Shown: piece after piece, positions 8,779 through 17,500 of the stretch
How the letters are laid out: each line of letters starts with the position of its first letter
Numbering within the stretch: the first letter of the stretch is position 1
Origin: Caldifarciminota bacterium
GTDB taxonomy: Bacteria > Hydrothermota > Hydrothermia > LBFQ01 > DSFT01
Reading direction: 5' to 3'
Assembly (NCBI GenBank): GCA_025060695.1
Contig: JANXBH010000002.1
Location: forward strand, 18,996 to 82,995
Length of the DNA: 64,000 nucleotides
Position numbers and translations under genes: made by a program
Notes under the pieces: generated by a model
Databases searched by the model: none
What the model was told of the DNA's origin: nothing
What the model saw: the letters and a program-made list of their open reading frames with translations, nothing else

Positions 8779-9875
8779 TGCTATATCATATATTAGTGCC
8801 ATTTTCAGAGGATTTTATTTTATTTAACCTTTTTAAATATATTACTTTTAGAGCTTTTTTAGCAGGTATAGTATCATTTTTTATAGTTGTTTTTCTTATG
8901 CCGTATTTTATTAGAAAATTTAAAAATCTTAGAGAGAGAATAAAGGAAGATGTACCTATTAGACATAAAAAAAAGGAGGGGACTCCTACTGCTGGTGGCA
9001 TAGTAATGTTAATTGGTATTATAGTTAGTTCGCTATTACTTGTTAGATATGACAATCCACTCGTATGGATATCACTATTTGTTATAACCTATATGGCAAT
9101 TATGGGTTTTTACGATGATTATAAGAAGATGACTTCTAAGGGAAAAGTTGACGGACTAAAAAAACTTCCGAAGTTCATACTTCAATCTATACTTTCTATT
9201 ATAATATTTATTTTCGTGATACTATATTATCCATCTGAAATTGCAACGAAAACTCAAATTTTGTTCTTTAAAAATATCATGATAGATTTTTCATTTTTTT
9301 ATCCTGTTTTTATATTCTTTGTATTTGTAGGAACCACCAATGCACTAAATTTAACTGACGGGCTTGATGGACTCGCAGGTTCATCTTCAATTCCTCCACT
9401 TATTACATTTTTAATAATTGCGTATATTACAAGCCATGCTATAATTTCTAAATACTTAAATATTTTACATATACCTGAAACAGGCGAGCTAACTATAATA
9501 ATATCAAGTATCGTAGGTTCTTTACTTGGATTTTTATGGTATAATACTTATCCTGCGGAAATATTTATGGGTGATACAGGTTCTCAAATGTTAGGTGGGG
9601 CATTCGGTATTTTTGCCATTTTAACAAAACAAGAAATTTTGCTTGCAATTGCAGGAGGTCTATTTGTAATTGAAACCTTATCTGTAATTTTACAAGTTGG
9701 ATATTTTAAATGGACTAAGAAAAAATATGGAGAAGGAAGGAGAATTTTTAAAAGATCTCCTTTACATCATCACTTTGAAGAATTAGGTTGGGAAGAGCCA
9801 AAAATTGTTTCAAGGTTTTTAATAATTTCCACTATATTTAGCATTTTAGCACTTGCGACTTTAAAGATAAGGTGA
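8778..9875 (+). CDS. mraY: Phospho-N-acetylmuramoyl-pentapeptide transferase MraY
   Basis: MraY transfers phospho-MurNAc-pentapeptide to undecaprenyl phosphate, giving lipid I at the inner membrane. The 365-residue, roughly 10-helix protein shows the catalytic YDDY (112-115), NLTDGLDG (191-198), the FMGDTGSQ motif and the MraY-specific SPLHHHFE sequence. This gene is away from the usual mur/fts cluster and coupled instead to a cation exchanger. UppS, which makes its lipid substrate, is at 54 kb. Confidence 0.95.
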   Translation: MLYHILVPFSEDFILFNLFKYITFRAFLAGIVSFFIVVFLMPYFIRKFKNLRERIKEDVPIRHKKKEGTPTAGGIVMLIGIIVSSLLLVRYDNPLVWISLFVITYMAIMGFYDDYKKMTSKGKVDGLKKLPKFILQSILSIIIFIFVILYYPSEIATKTQILFFKNIMIDFSFFYPVFIFFVFVGTTNALNLTDGLDGLAGSSSIPPLITFLIIAYITSHAIISKYLNILHIPETGELTIIISSIVGSLLGFLWYNTYPAEIFMGDTGSQMLGGAFGIFAILTKQEILLAIAGGLFVIETLSVILQVGYFKWTKKKYGEGRRIFKRSPLHHHFEELGWEEPKIVSRFLIISTIFSILALATLKIR

Positions 9876-10228
9876 AATTTATATACTTTATATCAATTTC
9901 TGCTATTTTCAAAATTGTAGTTTTTACAGGACTTAAACCTCTGATTTTAGAGACTCGTTTCAGATAAATACTATGGAAAGTTCTGTTTTTGCTTGAAAGG
10001 TTTGAAGTACTTTCGTGAGCTTGTAGATGAAAAAAGGAAAAAAGATATCTAATGCACTACAATAAACCCAAATTTTCCACCATTATTCTATATTTTCAAG
10101 AATTCTTAGTCTATTTTTAAAAGACATTGATATTTCAATGCTTCATGTATTTTTTCAATGAGTTTGAAGAACCATAGCTCTATATAAATCATGAGATGAA
10201 AACTTCTGTATTGAATAATTTTACCAGT
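9876..10228. other. Non-coding gap with possible gene remnants
   Basis: About 350 bases lie between mraY and prs with no intact gene. Short coding-like stretches survive: on the plus strand from about 9960 to 10050 (encoding YGKFCFCLKGLKYFRELVDE and ending at a TAA), and on the minus strand around 10110-10170 (FKLIEKIHEALKYQ). Neither has a start or continues. They look like debris of an inactivated gene, perhaps a transposase, but I cannot name the family. No terminal inverted repeats or target duplications are visible. Confidence 0.35.
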
Positions 10229-11176
10229 TTAAATAAAGAGACTGCTAACTGACTCAGAACTGTATATTCTTAATATTGCTTCTGAAATAAGTGGAGCTAT
10301 ACTTATTTTTCTGGCATTTCTTGGTATTCTATCTTCATTTCCTTCAATAGTATTAGTAATAACTATTTCCTTTATTGGTGAATTTTCCAATATTTCCTTC
10401 GCATTTGATGAAAATATACCATGAGTTGCAAATACGATAACTTCCTTTGCACCTCTATCAGATAAAGCTTTTGATGCTATAGAAATAGTCCTGCCTGTAT
10501 CTATTATATCATCTACTACTATAGCAATTTTATTATATACATCTCCTATTACGTTCATAATTTCAGCTTGATTTGGAAAAGGTCTCCTTTTATCTATTAG
10601 TGCAATTGGTAAATCACCAAGTTTGTTAGCAAATAATCTTGCTCTTCTTGCTCCTCCTGCATCAGGTGAAACAATCACGAAGCTATCTGCATCTATATAT
10701 GAATATTGCTTTAATAAATAATCTTTAAATACAGGTATGGCATACAAATTATCAACGGGAATATTAAAAAATCCCTGTATCTGCTCAGCATGTAAATCAA
10801 TAGTTAATACTCTACCTGCTCCTGCTATTTGAATTAAATCACTAACAAGTCTTGCACTAATTGGAACCCTCGGCGTATCCTTCCTATCTTGTCTTGAATA
10901 TCCAAAATATGGTATTACCGCAGTAATTCTATTTGCAGATGCTCTCTTTACTGCATCAAGTATAAGTAATAATTCCATTAGATTATCAGACGGGGGATTA
11001 GTAGACTGGACTACAAATACATCATAACCTCTAATGCTCTCAAGTATTTTTACCATTATCTCTCCATCTGAAAACCTATCTACAATGGAGGGTGTAGATG
11101 TTATTTTTAAATAATCACATATTTCTTTTAGCAATTGTTTTGATGCATTTCCTGATATAATTTTGAGATTTTCCAA
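10229..11176 (-). CDS. prs: Ribose-phosphate pyrophosphokinase (PRPP synthetase)
   Basis: Prs makes PRPP from ribose 5-phosphate and ATP for nucleotide, histidine and tryptophan synthesis; PRPP users pyrE and purF are also in this window. The 315-residue length is typical. Conserved blocks include the YFGYSRQDRK flexible-loop region, the DLHAEQIQGFF divalent-cation site, SPDAGGARRA and the PRPP-binding VVDDIIDTGRT. It lies directly downstream of tRNA-Ala with a gap of about 10 nt, so it may be read from the tRNA promoter. No clear Shine-Dalgarno site precedes the ATG. Confidence 0.95.
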   Translation of the reverse strand: MENLKIISGNASKQLLKEICDYLKITSTPSIVDRFSDGEIMVKILESIRGYDVFVVQSTNPPSDNLMELLLILDAVKRASANRITAVIPYFGYSRQDRKDTPRVPISARLVSDLIQIAGAGRVLTIDLHAEQIQGFFNIPVDNLYAIPVFKDYLLKQYSYIDADSFVIVSPDAGGARRARLFANKLGDLPIALIDKRRPFPNQAEIMNVIGDVYNKIAIVVDDIIDTGRTISIASKALSDRGAKEVIVFATHGIFSSNAKEILENSPIKEIVITNTIEGNEDRIPRNARKISIAPLISEAILRIYSSESVSSLFI

Positions 11177-11185
11177 TTTTTAATA

Positions 11186-11258
11186 TGGAGCCGACCGGAT
11201 TCGAACCGGCGACCTCTTGGGTGCAAACCAAGCGCTCTCCCAACTGAGCTACGGCCCC
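11186..11258 (-). tRNA. tRNA-Ala (anticodon TGC)
   Basis: The 73-nt minus-strand sequence folds as a cloverleaf. The acceptor stem GGGGCCG/CGGCTCC contains the G3-U70 wobble that identifies alanine tRNAs. The anticodon stem is CTTGG/CCAAG with TGC in the loop, and the T arm contains GGTTCGAATCC. The discriminator is A, and the 3' CCA is not encoded. Confidence 0.96.
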
Positions 11259-11273
11259 AAAAATTAGTTTAAA

Positions 11274-11279
11274 ATTTTA
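11274..11279 (-). promoter_or_regulatory. -10 box for tRNA-Ala
   Basis: On the minus strand, TAAAAT within CTTTAAAATTTTAAA lies 15 nt before the mature tRNA 5' end, leaving room for a short 5' leader to be removed by RNase P. Confidence 0.55.
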
Positions 11280-11288
11280 AAGTATATC

Positions 11289-12695
11289 CTATACATCGTA
11301 ATAAAGGTAATAATCTAATGGAGTAATTCTTAATCTATACTCCTCTACTTCATTTTCGTATTTATATCTAATGAACTTTTCAATTAGCTGATTAGTGAAT
11401 GCTCCTGACTTTGTAAGTAGTTCCCTATTTTTACTAAGATTTTCAAGGGCTTCTTCAAGTGATTTACATAGCTGTGGTATTTTCTCTCTTTCCTCTTCTG
11501 ATAGTGCATATATATTTTTGTCTATAGGTTCAGGAGGCTTTAGGTTATTTATTATTCCATCAAGACCTGCAATAAGTATTGAAGAAAATGCTAAATAAGG
11601 ATTTGAAGATGGATCAGGAAATCTTACTTCTACCCTTTTTGACTTTGGGTTATCTGAATAAACTGGTACTCTAATAGAAGCACTTCTATTTCTTTGTGAA
11701 TATGCAAGATATATTGGAGCTTCATAACCTGGCACAAGCCTCTTAAATGAGTTCATAGTAGGATTAGTAAATGCTAATATAGTATTTGCATTATTTAGTA
11801 TTCCTGCTATAAAACCTAAAGCTAATGTTGAAAGATTTGTATATTCATCTCCATAAAACAAATTTTCTCCATTTTTCCAAAGAGAAATATGCACATGCAT
11901 ACCTGAACCATTATCTTCGTATATCGGCTTTGGCATAAATGTTACAGTCTTATTGTATTTTCTGGCAACATTCCTAAGAACATATTTATACCACATTACA
12001 TTATCCGCCATAGTAAGTAAATCACTATACTTAATATCTATCTCACCCTGACCTCCTGTTGCAACTTCATGATGAAAAGCCTCCACCTCAATACCTAAAC
12101 TTTCCAAAATTAAGCTCGCTTCCGCTCTAATCTGATGTAATGTATCACTTGGAGGAACAGGTAAATATCCCTCTTTATGTCTTATAGTATAACCAAGTGC
12201 TTCTTCTTTTCCTGTATTCCATCTTGCTTCAACAGAGTCAATTTCATAAAAGCTTTTGTTCGTATTCACTTCAAATATAGCCTTATCGAATATAAAAAAC
12301 TCAATTTCAGGTCCTATATATACAGTATCGGCAATATCGGTCTTTTTTAAATATTCTATAGTTTTTTTTGAAACTGCTCTTGGGTCAAGTTCATATGGGG
12401 TTCTCCTTACAGGGTCATATACATCACAGAGAAGAACAAGAGTTTTAGGTTGCATAAATGGATCAACTTTTGCACTTTTTGGATCAGGTATAAGAAGCAT
12501 ATCTGACTCGTATATTTCCTGCCACATCCTTATAGAAGAGCCGTCAAATCCTATACCTTCTACGAAGTCCCTTTCACTAAATGACTTTGAAGGGACAGAT
12601 ATATGATGCCACCTTCCAAGTATATCTACAAACCTTAAATCAACAACTTTTATATCTTCTTTTTTTATAAAATCTAAAATATCTTTTACTTCCAT
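11289..12695 (-). CDS. glnA: Glutamine synthetase type I
   Basis: GlnA condenses ammonia with glutamate using ATP, as a cytoplasmic dodecamer. The 468-residue length and motifs fit GSI: GFDGSS, EIEFF metal ligands near 130-133, MPKP at 254-257, the ammonia-site NGSGMHVH (262-269) and NRSASIR. A DKNIY sequence puts Tyr396 at the position of the adenylylated tyrosine of the GSI-beta type, so regulation by GlnE is possible. An AAGGAGG site 8 nt from the ATG decides the start. The leader between tRNA-Ile and glnA contains two inverted repeats. Confidence 0.95.
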   Translation of the reverse strand: MEVKDILDFIKKEDIKVVDLRFVDILGRWHHISVPSKSFSERDFVEGIGFDGSSIRMWQEIYESDMLLIPDPKSAKVDPFMQPKTLVLLCDVYDPVRRTPYELDPRAVSKKTIEYLKKTDIADTVYIGPEIEFFIFDKAIFEVNTNKSFYEIDSVEARWNTGKEEALGYTIRHKEGYLPVPPSDTLHQIRAEASLILESLGIEVEAFHHEVATGGQGEIDIKYSDLLTMADNVMWYKYVLRNVARKYNKTVTFMPKPIYEDNGSGMHVHISLWKNGENLFYGDEYTNLSTLALGFIAGILNNANTILAFTNPTMNSFKRLVPGYEAPIYLAYSQRNRSASIRVPVYSDNPKSKRVEVRFPDPSSNPYLAFSSILIAGLDGIINNLKPPEPIDKNIYALSEEEREKIPQLCKSLEEALENLSKNRELLTKSGAFTNQLIEKFIRYKYENEVEEYRLRITPLDYYLYYDV

Positions 12696-12731
12696 ATTAT
12701 AAACCTCCTTTTTGAGAAATTTCTAATATTT

Positions 12732-12770
12732 AGAACAACTTTGTTCTCTTGACTACCACGACTTTGTGGT
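12732..12770. promoter_or_regulatory. Two inverted repeats in the glnA leader
   Basis: AGAACAA-CT-TTGTTCT (12732-12747) is a perfect 7-bp palindrome with a 2-nt spacer. ACCAC-GACTTT-GTGGT (12755-12770) is a 5-bp hairpin. Both lie between tRNA-Ile and glnA, which are probably co-transcribed on the minus strand. The first could be an operator, the second an RNA processing or stabilising hairpin. Confidence 0.45.
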
Positions 12771-12773
12771 AAA

Positions 12774-12845
12774 TGGGCGGTGGAGGGATCGAACCTCCGA
12801 CCTTTCGGTTATCAGCCGAACGCTCTACCACTGAGCTAACCGCCC
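12774..12845 (-). tRNA. tRNA-Ile (anticodon GAT)
   Basis: The 72-nt minus-strand cloverleaf has acceptor stem GGGCGGT/ACCGCCC, D arm GCTC...GAGC, anticodon stem TTCGG/CCGAA with loop CTGATAA (anticodon GAT) and T arm GGAGGTTCGATCCCTCC. The discriminator is A, and the CCA end is not encoded. Confidence 0.96.
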
Positions 12846-12857
12846 AAAAAGTTCAAA

Positions 12858-12863
12858 ATTTTA
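12858..12863 (-). promoter_or_regulatory. -10 box for tRNA-Ile
   Basis: On the minus strand, ACTTTAAAATTTTGAAC places TAAAAT 12 nt before the mature tRNA. It is the same extended motif seen before protein genes. Confidence 0.55.
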
Positions 12864-12904
12864 AAGTATAAACTGAAAATCACTTGCAAAAAATTAGACC
12901 TAAA

Positions 12905-12931
12905 AATTTCTTACTCTTTTAGTAAGAAATT
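12905..12931. promoter_or_regulatory. Perfect 11-bp inverted repeat before the redox operon
   Basis: AATTTCTTACT and AGTAAGAAATT flank a 5-nt loop, and the repeat abuts the AAAGGAGG ribosome site of the next gene. The upstream gene is a divergent tRNA, so this is not its terminator. A repressor operator or a 5'-UTR hairpin controlling ribosome access are both possible. Confidence 0.5.
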
Positions 12932-12946
12932 AAAGGAGGTAAAAAC

Positions 12947-13744
12947 ATGAAAAAACTTATAGCGATAACTTCTATAATTTTAGTATCTAAGCTATATGCA
13001 CATGAAAGGTTATTCACATATTCTTACGATACAGACTATCTTCCTCAAGGTCTCTTTGAAGTTGAGCAATGGGTTACATTAAAATCAGGAAAAGAAAAAG
13101 GTATATATAACCTTTGGGATATGAGAACTGAATTTGAGTATGCTATAACTCCAAAAACACACGTTGCTCTATATTTAAATTACTCATCGCTTTTTTATCA
13201 ATACTATGAAGACGGTCAGGTTATAACTCATCAAAGCTCAAAATTCAAAGGAGTGGACGTAGCAATTGTTCATAGATTATCTAATCCAAGACAGATATTA
13301 GGTTTCGGTTTATATGGAGAGTTAAAGTATAGAATGTATGAATATGAGTTTGAAGAAAAACTACTACTTAGTAAATACCTGCTTTCAGAGAAAGTCTTAA
13401 CAACTCTTAATATTATATTTGAACAGAAACTTGAAAATGAATATAATGAAAATGGTAAGCTCGACTTAGAAAAAGAAGCAATACTTATGATACCAATAGG
13501 TATAGCTTATAAATTTTCTAACTTTGCATTGGGTATAGAAGCATGGACGCACAGCGAATGGAAAGATAAACTGCTTCCTTCTTCATTTAACCAAGCTGAA
13601 CATAATGCATTTTTCTTAGGACCTGTATTTCACTATTCCAATCCTAAGTTTTGGATAACTCTTACATTTACTCCTCAAATTACAAATGTTCTTGATGAGC
13701 ATGAAAAACTTGAAGCAAGAATGATATTTAGTATTATATTTTAG
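12947..13744 (+). CDS. Outer-membrane barrel of a putative redox operon
   Basis: The 265-residue product has a signal peptide (MKKLIAITSIILVSKLYA, cut before HERLFT) and a series of amphipathic strands ending in MIFSIIF, an aromatic C-terminus typical of outer-membrane barrels. A strong GGAGG site 9 nt upstream fixes the start. It is followed one base later by an FMN-binding protein and then an integral membrane protein, so it may act with them in envelope electron transfer or metal handling. I do not recognise a defined family. Confidence 0.68.
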   Translation: MKKLIAITSIILVSKLYAHERLFTYSYDTDYLPQGLFEVEQWVTLKSGKEKGIYNLWDMRTEFEYAITPKTHVALYLNYSSLFYQYYEDGQVITHQSSKFKGVDVAIVHRLSNPRQILGFGLYGELKYRMYEYEFEEKLLLSKYLLSEKVLTTLNIIFEQKLENEYNENGKLDLEKEAILMIPIGIAYKFSNFALGIEAWTHSEWKDKLLPSSFNQAEHNAFFLGPVFHYSNPKFWITLTFTPQITNVLDEHEKLEARMIFSIIF

Positions 13745-13745
13745 G

Positions 13746-14231
13746 ATGCTATTTTTCCTTTTAGCTCAAGTATTTTTAAAAAAAGAAGAAGCGATAAAGC
13801 TTGCATTTAAAGAATGTAAAATAGATAGCTTTATACTTACTTTAGATAAAAATATAAAGCAAGAATTAAAAAATAGAAAAATGCCCTTACCATTGAGAGA
13901 TACCTTAATTTTCTACTTTGGCTGTGATAAAGTTGCACTTATTGATGATATTATAGGAAAACATCTTCCAATTACATACATGGTTACTTTAAAGAAAAAT
14001 GGAAAAGTTGATTTTGTAGAAATCTTAGTTTATAGAGAAAGTTATGGTGGAGAGATTAAAAATAAGAATTTTCTTATACAATTTGAGGATAAATCAATAA
14101 ATGATAGCTTAAGACCGAAGAAGGAAATAAAAAATATAGCAGGTGCTACTATATCTGTAAATTCCATAACTTACGCAATTAAGAGAACATTGTTTTTATA
14201 TGAAAACTATGTTAAATATAAAATTAAGTGA
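13746..14231 (+). CDS. FMN-binding domain protein
   Basis: A 161-residue protein with a short hydrophobic N-terminus (MLFFLLA) and one FMN-binding domain of the RnfG/NqrC type. The key sequence NIAGATISVNS, near residues 129-139, contains the GAT motif whose threonine is flavinylated by ApbE in this family. The usual preceding Asp and Ser are replaced (Lys and Ala at those positions). It sits between a barrel gene (1-nt gap) and a membrane protein gene (32-nt overlap). Location outside the inner membrane is likely but rests on the weak signal. Confidence 0.72.
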   Translation: MLFFLLAQVFLKKEEAIKLAFKECKIDSFILTLDKNIKQELKNRKMPLPLRDTLIFYFGCDKVALIDDIIGKHLPITYMVTLKKNGKVDFVEILVYRESYGGEIKNKNFLIQFEDKSINDSLRPKKEIKNIAGATISVNSITYAIKRTLFLYENYVKYKIK

Positions 14232-14685
14232 ATTTCCATTTACTATTAAATTAGCATTCATTTGCTTTTATATATTTGTAATTTTGGGCTTCATTTTCGC
14301 ACATCTTATATTACACTTTAAACTTGAAGGTTCATTTACACCTCAAGATTTCATTAATTACTATAAAGGAAATGAGACTTTACTAAAATTTCAAAAAACA
14401 CCCTTGGAGTTATCAGAAGTTTCACATTTTCATTCGTTTATATCACCTGTAATAGCATTTATTCTTGCATTTTTCTTTTCTTTTTCAAAATTAAGTGAAA
14501 ACATGAAAATTATTGTAATCCTTGCATCTTTTATATCTTCACTTTTTCTTGTTATAAATCCATGGCTACTAACACTCGGCCCCACATTCTTCGTTTATCT
14601 AAAATATATTAGTTCCATAGTTTTAGTCATTAGCTATCTATTTATGGGTGCATGTGTGATATATGAGTTTCTTAAAAATAGATAG
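14200..14685 (+). CDS. Four-helix integral membrane protein in the FMN operon
   Basis: The 161-residue product has four hydrophobic segments (about residues 15-40, 73-93, 98-120 and 128-155). A SHFHSF sequence near the second segment and a HLILH sequence at the end of the first could ligate heme or metal. It overlaps the FMN-binding gene by 32 nt; ATG at 14209 is an alternative start that still overlaps. No family is recognised. The context suggests a quinol- or heme-linked electron donor to the flavoprotein, which is inference. Confidence 0.6.
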   Translation: MKTMLNIKLSEFPFTIKLAFICFYIFVILGFIFAHLILHFKLEGSFTPQDFINYYKGNETLLKFQKTPLELSEVSHFHSFISPVIAFILAFFFSFSKLSENMKIIVILASFISSLFLVINPWLLTLGPTFFVYLKYISSIVLVISYLFMGACVIYEFLKNR

Positions 14686-14915
14686 TCTATACTTTAGAGC
14701 CAAAAACCAAAGCAAAAATACTAAGGATTACATATCATCTACGAGATTTTTTGCAGAACTCAGAACAGGATTAAATTCTCGCATATACTTTAAAAACGAT
14801 TGGTTTGACTTATTTAATAGTATAAATGCGAAAGCAAGAGAAAAATCAGATTTAGATAAAGGAGCCAATATGGTCTACTACGGGATTTTTATGGCGATAT
14901 TATCCAGTCAGGTAA
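14686..14915 (+). pseudogene. Degraded 5' region of a secreted-protein gene
   Basis: About 230 bases hold coding-like fragments in all three plus frames and no intact start. A piece in one frame (14866-14925, including DFYGDIIQSGKSGS) reads like the repeat of a propeller protein but is interrupted by a TAA before it and a TGA after it. It appears to be the eroded front of the gene continuing from 14916. Confidence 0.4.
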
Positions 14916-16367
14916 ATCTGGAAGTTGATTCTCATATCACAAATAAACAAGCTGATATGGTTTCAATATAATTCAACAGGATGTCTAACTTGTCATAATA
15001 CACCTATTGAGAGAATAAATGATAGTATATACGTTCTCGGTTCTTTTCATTACAATAATGGTCTAAGACCGATGCTAATGGGTGTAAAAGTAAAGCAAGG
15101 GATAACCGTTGAGTAGTATAGCGCATTTAATTCCAATCCTTCACTCCAACTTGGCATTTCTGACATACTAAAAATAAACGATACACTAATTGCAGTTGCA
15201 GGAGGTCATGGTGGTTGTGGTCAAAACACTAACTGCTCTTTTTATGGTTTATTTAATTTAAAAACTAAAAACTTCGTATGGGCAAGATATCTTTCAAACA
15301 AAGGAATAGCACACGGTCTTGCATATGATGGAAATAGCTTGTTAGTAGCTGTCATGGGATACGATGCTTCAAATATAGGAGCAATTATTAAAACTGATTT
15401 AAATGGAAATACAATATGGGCAATAGAAACTAATTTTGGATGTTCTAGAAATGACAATTATACAATAATTCCAGAAGCAAATGGTTATGTAGTTATGGGT
15501 ATAGGTTGGTGGTGTGGTTTTTGGCAACCTGTGATATATAGAATAAGCTTAGATGGTTCAACAGCTACACTCATTATGGGTTTTTCAAATAATTATAGAG
15601 CTTATAAGTTAATTAAGGATAGTGATGGAAATTATGCCTTAATAGGGTTTTATGAACCAGACTTTGCGGCATACTTAACAAGAATATTACCTAATGGGGA
15701 TATATTATATTCAAGGAGATACACAGCGAATAATGACTTAAGATTTTATGATATAGAACCTGATTTAGATGGTCATTATTTAGTAAGTGGGACTACAAGG
15801 ATTGGTCAGACTGACTATCCTATTGCTATGAAAATCAATAAAAATGATGGAAGTGTAATATGGGCAAGATATTGGGCTGGTGCTCCTACAAATCAAATAC
15901 ATAACCAAGCTAAAGGAATAGCACCAGTTAATCTAAATAAAATATTAGTTACAGGTCATCTTGGAACGCATGTTGATAACCATAACGGTTTCGTAGTTAT
16001 TCTTGATTCAATTGATTGTATGAGTGATTTTAGCCTTTCAGACTGGTCTCCAGATATAACATTATCAGATTATACACAAGCAATAAACAATCTAAGTTTA
16101 TCAGAGTACAATTTTTCAATTACACAAACGCCAGATTGTCAAGTTCAACCAATAAGCGATAGAGAATATAAAAGCTGCAACTATAGAATTTATAGTGGAA
16201 AAGGATATATAGGAGTTTCATCTGAAAAAGAGTTAAATGTTTCTATATATAGCATCAATGGATACAAAATTAGAGATGTTAGAATTAAAGAAGGAAAGAT
16301 TTTTGTTAAAAGTGGTGTTTATATATTAAAAGTAAATGACGAAACTATAAAGCTTTTTGTAAAGTAG
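14916..16367 (+). pseudogene. Broken secreted repeat protein with type IX-like sorting domain
   Basis: One frame stays open from 14916 to the stop at 16365 except for a TAG at 15114-15116. Protein-like sequence continues on both sides of it (KQGITVE, then YSAFNSNPSLQLG). Before the TAG there is a STGCLTCHNTP segment. After it come repeated strands like DGNYALIGFYEPD and DGHYLVSGTTRIG, typical of a propeller built of 'query the gain' repeats. The last 60 residues carry the sorting-domain motif SGVYILKVNDETIKLFVK. With the frame changes upstream this is most simply a pseudogene; ATG at 15339 could still give a 342-residue leaderless fragment. Confidence 0.6.
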
Positions 16368-16378
16368 GAGGTAAAATT

Positions 16379-17497
16379 ATGCTACTTTTGACCATAGTGG
16401 ATGTAAACTCAATGGGTATGGTAAATAATCAAACCTGCTCTAAATCAAATGATGCAAGTATAAACTTTACACCATTTACTGAGTTTTATAGAGTAGTCCT
16501 GAGAGGAAATTTTGTTTATGGCTCTACGAGCTTGTCAAGCAATGCAGGTAGTGGAACTATAACTATAAGCGGTATTCCTGCTAATGCAAGTATAGTAAAA
16601 GCATTTCTATTCTGGGTAGAAGAAGACAACGACAATGCTTCAAGTGGAAATTTCAATGGAAATCCTATAAGTGGTATAAAGATAGCAGAAGACTGCACAG
16701 CCTGTTGGGGAACTCAAAGAAATGCACTATTTTACAGGGATGTTACTCCATTCATCGCAGGTAATGGAACATATAATTTAAGTGGTTTTACCGCTTTACA
16801 GTGCGAACCTTCTTCAGATGGTCCAGAAGGTGCAACACTTGTTGTAGTTTGGTGCAGGAATAGTGAGCCTGTAAGAACTATAACTATCTACACAGGAGAT
16901 GTTGAAACACCTATCACCGCGTGTTTGTTTTCAGACTATTCTTGGACTCATACTAACTTCACAGCAAGCAATCCAGTATTGGATGCAAGATACTTGGTTT
17001 TGGTTGGAAATGGACAGAATTTTGGAGAATTTGCGAATGAGTATGTTTATCTTAACAACAATGTAATAACTAACACAATAAATGGAACTACTGTCCCAGG
17101 TAATGGTCCTTGCGAAAATGGTTCTTTGTGGGATGCTTTTGGTGGTAATGCAACAAGCTGGATACCAGCAAATTCTACCTCAGCAACCTTTAGAGTAAAT
17201 AACGTTGCAGCAATTGATTGCTGGCATCCAGTCGTAAGTGTTTTATCTGTCACAAGTGTAGATGCTATTACTCATGATTGTGTTACTCAGATAAGTATTG
17301 ACGAGCAAAAAGATAAACCTTATATTAAAATTTCTAATAAATTACTTGAAATTTCTTCTAATTATGACTTTGAAATATTAAGCATAAATGGGACTAAACT
17401 ATTTAGTTATAAGTCTGGAAATTATAGAATAAGCCTAAAGTCTGGAGTTTATATTCTTAAATACAAAAATGCACACGAAAAAATTGTTGTGAAGTAA
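16379..17497 (+). CDS. Secreted surface protein with type IX-like sorting domain
   Basis: A 372-residue protein preceded by TAGGAGGT, which supports this ATG. The N-terminus is only a brief hydrophobic run (MLLLTIVDV) before an Asn/Ser-rich mature part. Residues about 35-290 form a beta-sandwich-like domain with GNFVYGSTSL, IPANASIVKAFLFW and many paired cysteines. This resembles surface domains in which a chain of strands follows an 'IPxGAxIxxAxLYW' pattern. The C-terminus (SGVYILKYKNAHEKIVVK) matches the sorting domain. It follows the broken paralogue by 11 nt. No enzymatic motif is seen. Confidence 0.7.
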   Translation: MLLLTIVDVNSMGMVNNQTCSKSNDASINFTPFTEFYRVVLRGNFVYGSTSLSSNAGSGTITISGIPANASIVKAFLFWVEEDNDNASSGNFNGNPISGIKIAEDCTACWGTQRNALFYRDVTPFIAGNGTYNLSGFTALQCEPSSDGPEGATLVVVWCRNSEPVRTITIYTGDVETPITACLFSDYSWTHTNFTASNPVLDARYLVLVGNGQNFGEFANEYVYLNNNVITNTINGTTVPGNGPCENGSLWDAFGGNATSWIPANSTSATFRVNNVAAIDCWHPVVSVLSVTSVDAITHDCVTQISIDEQKDKPYIKISNKLLEISSNYDFEILSINGTKLFSYKSGNYRISLKSGVYILKYKNAHEKIVVK

Positions 17498-17500
17498 GAG

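Noticed and set aside
12256..12606. 116-codon open frame antisense to glnA
   Set aside because: It lies wholly within a strongly conserved glutamine synthetase gene, has no ribosome site or -10 box in place, and the translation is low in charged residues with no domain character.
15114..15116. TAG as a reassigned (amber) sense codon
   Set aside because: Many intact genes here end in TAG (tgt, kdsB, hup, pyrH, the SPFH gene), and this locus also has frameshifts upstream, so decay is simpler.
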